In this document: positions 60,507-64,000 of the stretch, one piece after another | Numbering within the stretch: the first letter of the stretch is position 1 | How the letters are laid out: every line of letters starts with the position of its first letter | DNA from: Chloroflexota bacterium | GTDB lineage: Bacteria; Chloroflexota; Dehalococcoidia; Bin125 | Direction: 5' to 3' | Length of the DNA stretch: 64,000 bases | NCBI GenBank assembly: GCA_028873865.1 | Contig: JAPPNI010000016.1 | Span: forward strand, 81,193 to 145,192 | The notes under the pieces: model-generated | Seen by the model: only the letters and a program-made list of their open reading frames with translations | Database searches by the model: none | Told to the model about the DNA's origin: nothing | Translations under genes and position numbers: made by a program

Positions 60507-61547
60507 ATGGAAACGTTGACCCAGCCAGAGGAAGTCGCGGATGAACCGCCAAGTGGCGAGCATCCGGCCCTGACAGACGATGAGTACGCGCTGCTGTTCC
60601 CGGGACAAGGGTCACAATCGGTCGGGATGGCGGGCAAGGTATTGCGCGTCTATCCGAACGCGGAGCAGTGGTTCACTCGCGCCAACGAGGTGCTTGAGTA
60701 CGACCTGCTGCATCTGATCGAGCACGGCCCCACCGACAAGCTGAACGAGACCACACATTCGCAGCCGGCGATCTTCGTCGCCTCGGTTGCCTGGCTCGAG
60801 GCATTGCGTGGCAAGTGGGAGCAGGCTGGCCGCTCGCTGACTCCCAAAGTCGTCTCGGGGCACAGCATGGGCCAAATCACAGCGATGCTGGCCGCGCGGG
60901 CCGTCGACTTTGACGACGCTCTGCGCTTGGTTGCTCGCCGGGCCGAGATCATGCACGCCGCCGACAGCCTGCGACCGGGCGGGATGGCCTCGATCATTGG
61001 ATTGCGTGACCGTGTCCTGCGCCGTCTGGTCGGCGAGGCGTCCAGCGAAGGCACACTGGTCGTCGCCAACGACAACTGCCCTGGCCAAACCGTCGTCTCA
61101 GGCGACGAGGCGCCGTTGCGAAAGATGATGCGCCTGGCTGACGAGCAGGGCGCCCGTCGAGTGGTTCGTTTGCCTATTTCGATCGCCTCGCATTCACCGT
61201 TGATGTCTGAGGCGCAAGCGCATTTCTCCGAGGCTGTCCACGCGATCCAGTGGCGCGATCCCGTGGTTCCTGTGGTGAGCAACATTTCGGGTGGGCTGAT
61301 GCACACCAAGGATCAGTTGGCGCACGAGCTGTCTGAGGCGTTGACGGCGCCGGTGCAGTGGCAACAGGCCGTGAAGACAATGGCCGCACAGGGCCCGACG
61401 CTGTTCGTCGAAGCCGGCCCGGGCGACGTGCTCTCCAAGCTGGTACGGCGCATCTCTCGGACTTCCTGGACGTTCCCGCTGTCGGATGAGGACCAAGGCC
61501 TCTCGCAGCGCGACTACCCCGACAAGAGCGACGGGATTCCCAAGTAG
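60507..61547 (+). CDS. fabD: Malonyl-CoA-[acyl-carrier-protein] transacylase
   Basis: Loads malonate on ACP. 346 residues with LLFPGQGSQSVGMAGKVL, SGHSMGQITAMLAARAV (catalytic Ser), SIASHSPLM (catalytic His) and VQWQQAVKTMAAQGPTLFVEAGPGDVL. N-terminal 20 residues are a charged extension. Start ATG 60507 has AGGAG 5 bases upstream. The stop overlaps the fabF start (TAGTG). Confidence 0.95.
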   Translation: METLTQPEEVADEPPSGEHPALTDDEYALLFPGQGSQSVGMAGKVLRVYPNAEQWFTRANEVLEYDLLHLIEHGPTDKLNETTHSQPAIFVASVAWLEALRGKWEQAGRSLTPKVVSGHSMGQITAMLAARAVDFDDALRLVARRAEIMHAADSLRPGGMASIIGLRDRVLRRLVGEASSEGTLVVANDNCPGQTVVSGDEAPLRKMMRLADEQGARRVVRLPISIASHSPLMSEAQAHFSEAVHAIQWRDPVVPVVSNISGGLMHTKDQLAHELSEALTAPVQWQQAVKTMAAQGPTLFVEAGPGDVLSKLVRRISRTSWTFPLSDEDQGLSQRDYPDKSDGIPK

Positions 61548-62818
61548 TGGCCTCTCAGCCGTCTTTCTCGGAACGCCGCGTGGTGATCACCGGCGTCGGA
61601 GCCGTCACACCTGTCGGCAATGACATGCCGACGACCTGGCGCAACCTGGTCGGCGGAGAAAGCGGGGTCGCCCGGATTCAGCGTTTCGATCCTGACCATT
61701 GGGGTGTGAAAACGCCAATCGCGGCCGAAGTCAAGGACTGGGATCCGGAGCCGCTGCTGCCCGACGCCAAGGCGTTACGGCATATGGATCTGAATACCCA
61801 GTACGGCATGGTCGCCGGGCTTGAAGCGCTGGCCGATTCCGGTCTGGAGGTCACCGACGACAATCATCACCGGGTGGGCATCATCTTCGGCTCTGGCGGT
61901 GGCGGTATGGAACTGGTCACACGTTGGCAGGATACGCTGGTGAGCCGCGGTGCGCGGCGGGTGTCGCCATTTGCCATGCCGAATCTAATCGCCGACGCCG
62001 CCTCCGGGCATCTGTCAATTGCGATCGGCGCGACCGGGCCCAACTACTCGCCAACTTCGGCCTGCGCCACCGGCGCCAACGCCGTCGCGGACGGAGTACT
62101 GCACATCAAGGCCGGCCGCGCCGACGCCCTGCTGGTCGGAGGTTCCGAGGCGATCATCCTGCCGCTCTTCCACATTTGCTTCGAGCGCATGGGGGTGCTG
62201 GCGACTCCGGCCGAGCCACTCACGGCGTCCTGCGCGCCCTACGACCTGCATCGCAACGGATTCGTTCCCGGCGAGGGTGCAGCGGCGATGATGATCGAGG
62301 ATCTGGACCACGCCCGTGAGCGGGGCGCACCGATCTACGCCGAAGTCATCGGTGGCGGCTCCGCCAACGACGCCCATGACATTGCACAGCCAGAACCGCA
62401 CGGTCGTGGACTGATGGTCAGCGTGCAACAAGCCATGGAGGAGTCAGGAATTGCACCCGAACGTGTCGGTTATGTTTCCACTCATGGCACGGCAACGAAG
62501 CTGGGCGATCAGGTCGAGGTGACTGCGCTGAAGCGGATGTTTGGCGCCCACGCCGATCGCCTGTCACTGTCGTCGATCAAGCCGGCTACCGGACACATGA
62601 TGGGCGCCTCTGGGGCGCTGGAGGTAATCGTTGCCGCCATGGTGCTGAAGGAAGGTGTGGCGCCGCCGACGTTGAACTATGAAACGCCCGATCCGGAATT
62701 GGATGTCGACGTGATTCCCAATCAGGCCCGCGAACTCAGGACTGAGGCCGCGCTCTCGTTTTCGGTCGGCCTGGGCGGACACAACGCCGCGGTATTGCTG
62801 AAACGTATCGACGAGTGA
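61547..62818 (+). CDS. fabF: 3-oxoacyl-[acyl-carrier-protein] synthase II
   Basis: Chain-elongating ketosynthase. 423 residues: RRVVITGVGAVTPVGNDMPTTWRNLVGGESG, SPTSACATGANAVADG with the catalytic Cys, STHGTATKLGDQVE and SIKPATGHMMGASGALE with the two His. GTG start overlaps the fabD stop. No ACP or FabH gene is visible; acpP was not found in the 152-base gap between fabG and fabD. Confidence 0.95.
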   Translation: MASQPSFSERRVVITGVGAVTPVGNDMPTTWRNLVGGESGVARIQRFDPDHWGVKTPIAAEVKDWDPEPLLPDAKALRHMDLNTQYGMVAGLEALADSGLEVTDDNHHRVGIIFGSGGGGMELVTRWQDTLVSRGARRVSPFAMPNLIADAASGHLSIAIGATGPNYSPTSACATGANAVADGVLHIKAGRADALLVGGSEAIILPLFHICFERMGVLATPAEPLTASCAPYDLHRNGFVPGEGAAAMMIEDLDHARERGAPIYAEVIGGGSANDAHDIAQPEPHGRGLMVSVQQAMEESGIAPERVGYVSTHGTATKLGDQVEVTALKRMFGAHADRLSLSSIKPATGHMMGASGALEVIVAAMVLKEGVAPPTLNYETPDPELDVDVIPNQARELRTEAALSFSVGLGGHNAAVLLKRIDE

Positions 62819-64000
62819 GTAACGGCATTCGACCTACCGAACGTCGGCCCGAGGAGCGAATCGTCATCACGGGCATCGGTCCCGTGACACCGATCGGCGT
62901 CGGTGTGGACGCGTTCTGGGACTCCCTCAGTCATGGACGTTCCGGCGCCCGCGTGGTGCCTGAATTGGTCGAGGCCGGTCTGAAAGTCCAGATCGCCGCG
63001 GACATCCCCGATTTCAAGCCCGGGGACTACATGGAGAATAAATCCGCCCGGCGGATGGCCCGCTTCTCCCAGCTCGGCGTCGCCGCGGCGCGTTTGGCCG
63101 TCGAGGACGCGGGGCTCGACCTGAACTCGTACGACCAGGATCGCGTCGCAGCGGTGATCAACACCGGCGGCGGCGGCGTGACCACGATTTCACAGCAGAC
63201 CGAAGTGCTGAATTCCAAGGGACCGGGCAGGGTCTCGGCGATGTTCGTCCCCATGATGGCGGGCAATATGGCCTCTTGCCAGGTCTCCATCGAGCTCGGA
63301 CTTCGGGGGCCGGCACTCACTTCGCTCGCCGCCTGCGCCGCCAGCATTTATGCGTTCATTGACAGCCGGCAAGTGTTACTCGGCGGCGAGGCCGACATTG
63401 CGTTGGCCGGTGGCACCGAGTCGAACGTCTCGGCCCTCGGCATCTCGGGACTCGCCAACATGCAGGCGCTGTCGCGACGCAACGACGATCCCGAGGCCGC
63501 GTCTCGCCCGTTCGACAAGGATCGCGACGGCTTCGTCTTTGGCGAAGGCGCGGTTGTTTGTGTGACCGAGTCGTTGGCCAGCGCGAGAGCGCGCGGCGCC
63601 CGAATCTATGCGGAGATCCTGGGAGCAGGCAGAACTGCCGACGCCTATCACATCACGGCGCCCGATCCGGACGGCGACGGCGCAGCGCGAGCAATGGCAA
63701 CGGCGTTGCGCAACTCTGGCCTGAATCCCGAGGAAATCGGCTACATCTGCGCACATGGCACCTCGACGCCGCTCAACGATGCCATCGAGACCCGCGCAAT
63801 TCGTACGGTCTTCGGCGATCACGCCGATGATCTGGCGGTCTCGTCGGTGAAGTCGATGACCGGTCACCTGATGGGCGCGGCGGGCGCCCTGTCTGGAGCG
63901 GCCACCGCGCTTGCGCTCTACCACGGTGTGTTACCACCGACGATCAATCACGAGACGCCCGACCCCGAATGCGACCTGGATTATGTTCCCAACGAGGCTC
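62815..64000 (+). CDS. Second 3-oxoacyl-ACP synthase (KAS II-like), 3' end outside window
   Basis: 395 codons visible from GTG 62815, which overlaps the fabF stop (GTGA). RIVITGIGPVTPIGVGVDAFWDSL opens, ALTSLAACAASIYAF has the catalytic Cys, AHGTSTPLNDAIE and VKSMTGHLMGAAGAL have the His. All active-site residues are present, so it is not a chain-length-factor type lacking Cys. It differs clearly from fabF in sequence. A specialised role, such as a different chain length or a polyketide-like product, is possible. Confidence 0.93.
   Translation, partial: MSNGIRPTERRPEERIVITGIGPVTPIGVGVDAFWDSLSHGRSGARVVPELVEAGLKVQIAADIPDFKPGDYMENKSARRMARFSQLGVAAARLAVEDAGLDLNSYDQDRVAAVINTGGGGVTTISQQTEVLNSKGPGRVSAMFVPMMAGNMASCQVSIELGLRGPALTSLAACAASIYAFIDSRQVLLGGEADIALAGGTESNVSALGISGLANMQALSRRNDDPEAASRPFDKDRDGFVFGEGAVVCVTESLASARARGARIYAEILGAGRTADAYHITAPDPDGDGAARAMATALRNSGLNPEEIGYICAHGTSTPLNDAIETRAIRTVFGDHADDLAVSSVKSMTGHLMGAAGALSGAATALALYHGVLPPTINHETPDPECDLDYVPNEA

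Noticed and set aside
62815..64000. Chain-length factor of a type II polyketide synthase
   Set aside because: The active-site Cys is present (AACAAS), which chain-length factors lack.

Overview
The window is 64 kb of high-GC bacterial chromosome. Genes sit on both strands, often with 4-base stop/start overlaps and with GTG or TTG starts. The mix of genes fits a Chloroflexota bacterium of the SAR202/Dehalococcoidia-like aerobic heterotroph kind: two F420-type luciferase-like oxidoreductases, many enoyl-CoA hydratases, CaiB/BaiF CoA-transferases, an amidohydrolase, a GMC oxidoreductase, a clustered pyr operon led by pyrR, and a GntR-free pattern of MFS transporters. Several of these families are also common in Actinobacteriota, so the phylum is an inference. 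No phage, plasmid or CRISPR locus is visible.

Layout. 1-0.7 kb: 5' part of a malate synthase gene leaving the window. 0.7-1.5 kb: a non-coding block made of two imperfect copies of a roughly 240-bp repeat with 10-bp phased CGAAC motifs, then a VOC-family gene. 2.3-4.1 kb: a primary-type sigma-70 factor and tRNA-Gly. 4.1-6.5 kb: two tandem GyrI-like proteins, 5-formyl-THF cyclo-ligase and an SMP-30-like protein. 6.5-15.5 kb: pyrimidine biosynthesis operon pyrR-pyrB-pyrC-carA-(GNAT)-(small membrane protein)-carB-pyrK, preceded by a recognisable PyrR-binding RNA hairpin and an intrinsic terminator. 15.6-17.6 kb: Trm112-like protein, biotinyl carrier domain and biotin carboxylase.

17.7-26.8 kb: F420-type oxidoreductase, two APH-like kinases, a hotdog thioesterase, an HTH/SEC-C protein whose gene has absorbed a copy of the dispersed repeat, a cysteine-less ribosomal protein L36, RNase D, tRNA-Asn with a HicAB module and a degenerate duplicate of the tRNA end plus hicB, tRNA-Gln, tRNA-Leu and a CNNM/CorC-like protein. 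26.8-35 kb: HAD phosphatase, enoyl-CoA hydratases, a DUF4097-like protein next to a class III nucleotidyl cyclase, MFS, SDR and an FG-GAP lipoprotein. 35.2-40.7 kb: type II haloacid dehalogenase and an AapJQMP-like amino-acid ABC transporter.

40.8-57.8 kb is a catabolic accessory region: amidohydrolase, enoyl-CoA hydratase, alpha-carbonic anhydrase, type-B carboxylesterase, VapBC-like pair, F420-type oxidoreductase, mycothiol-isomerase-like protein, two CoA-transferases, GMC oxidoreductase, three tandem paralogous MFS carriers and a cyclase-family hydrolase. These look like tools for uptake and CoA-dependent breakdown of organic acids or esters, but the substrate cannot be read from sequence. 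57.8-64 kb: PII protein and ammonium transporter (overlapping), then fabG, fabD, fabF and a second ketoacyl synthase that runs off the window end.

The most unusual signals are the dispersed repeat family (upstream of two genes and inside a third), the tRNA-Asn/hicB duplication, an in-frame UGA that splits a small ORF just before the HAD gene, and two genes of unrelated type inserted between carA and carB.
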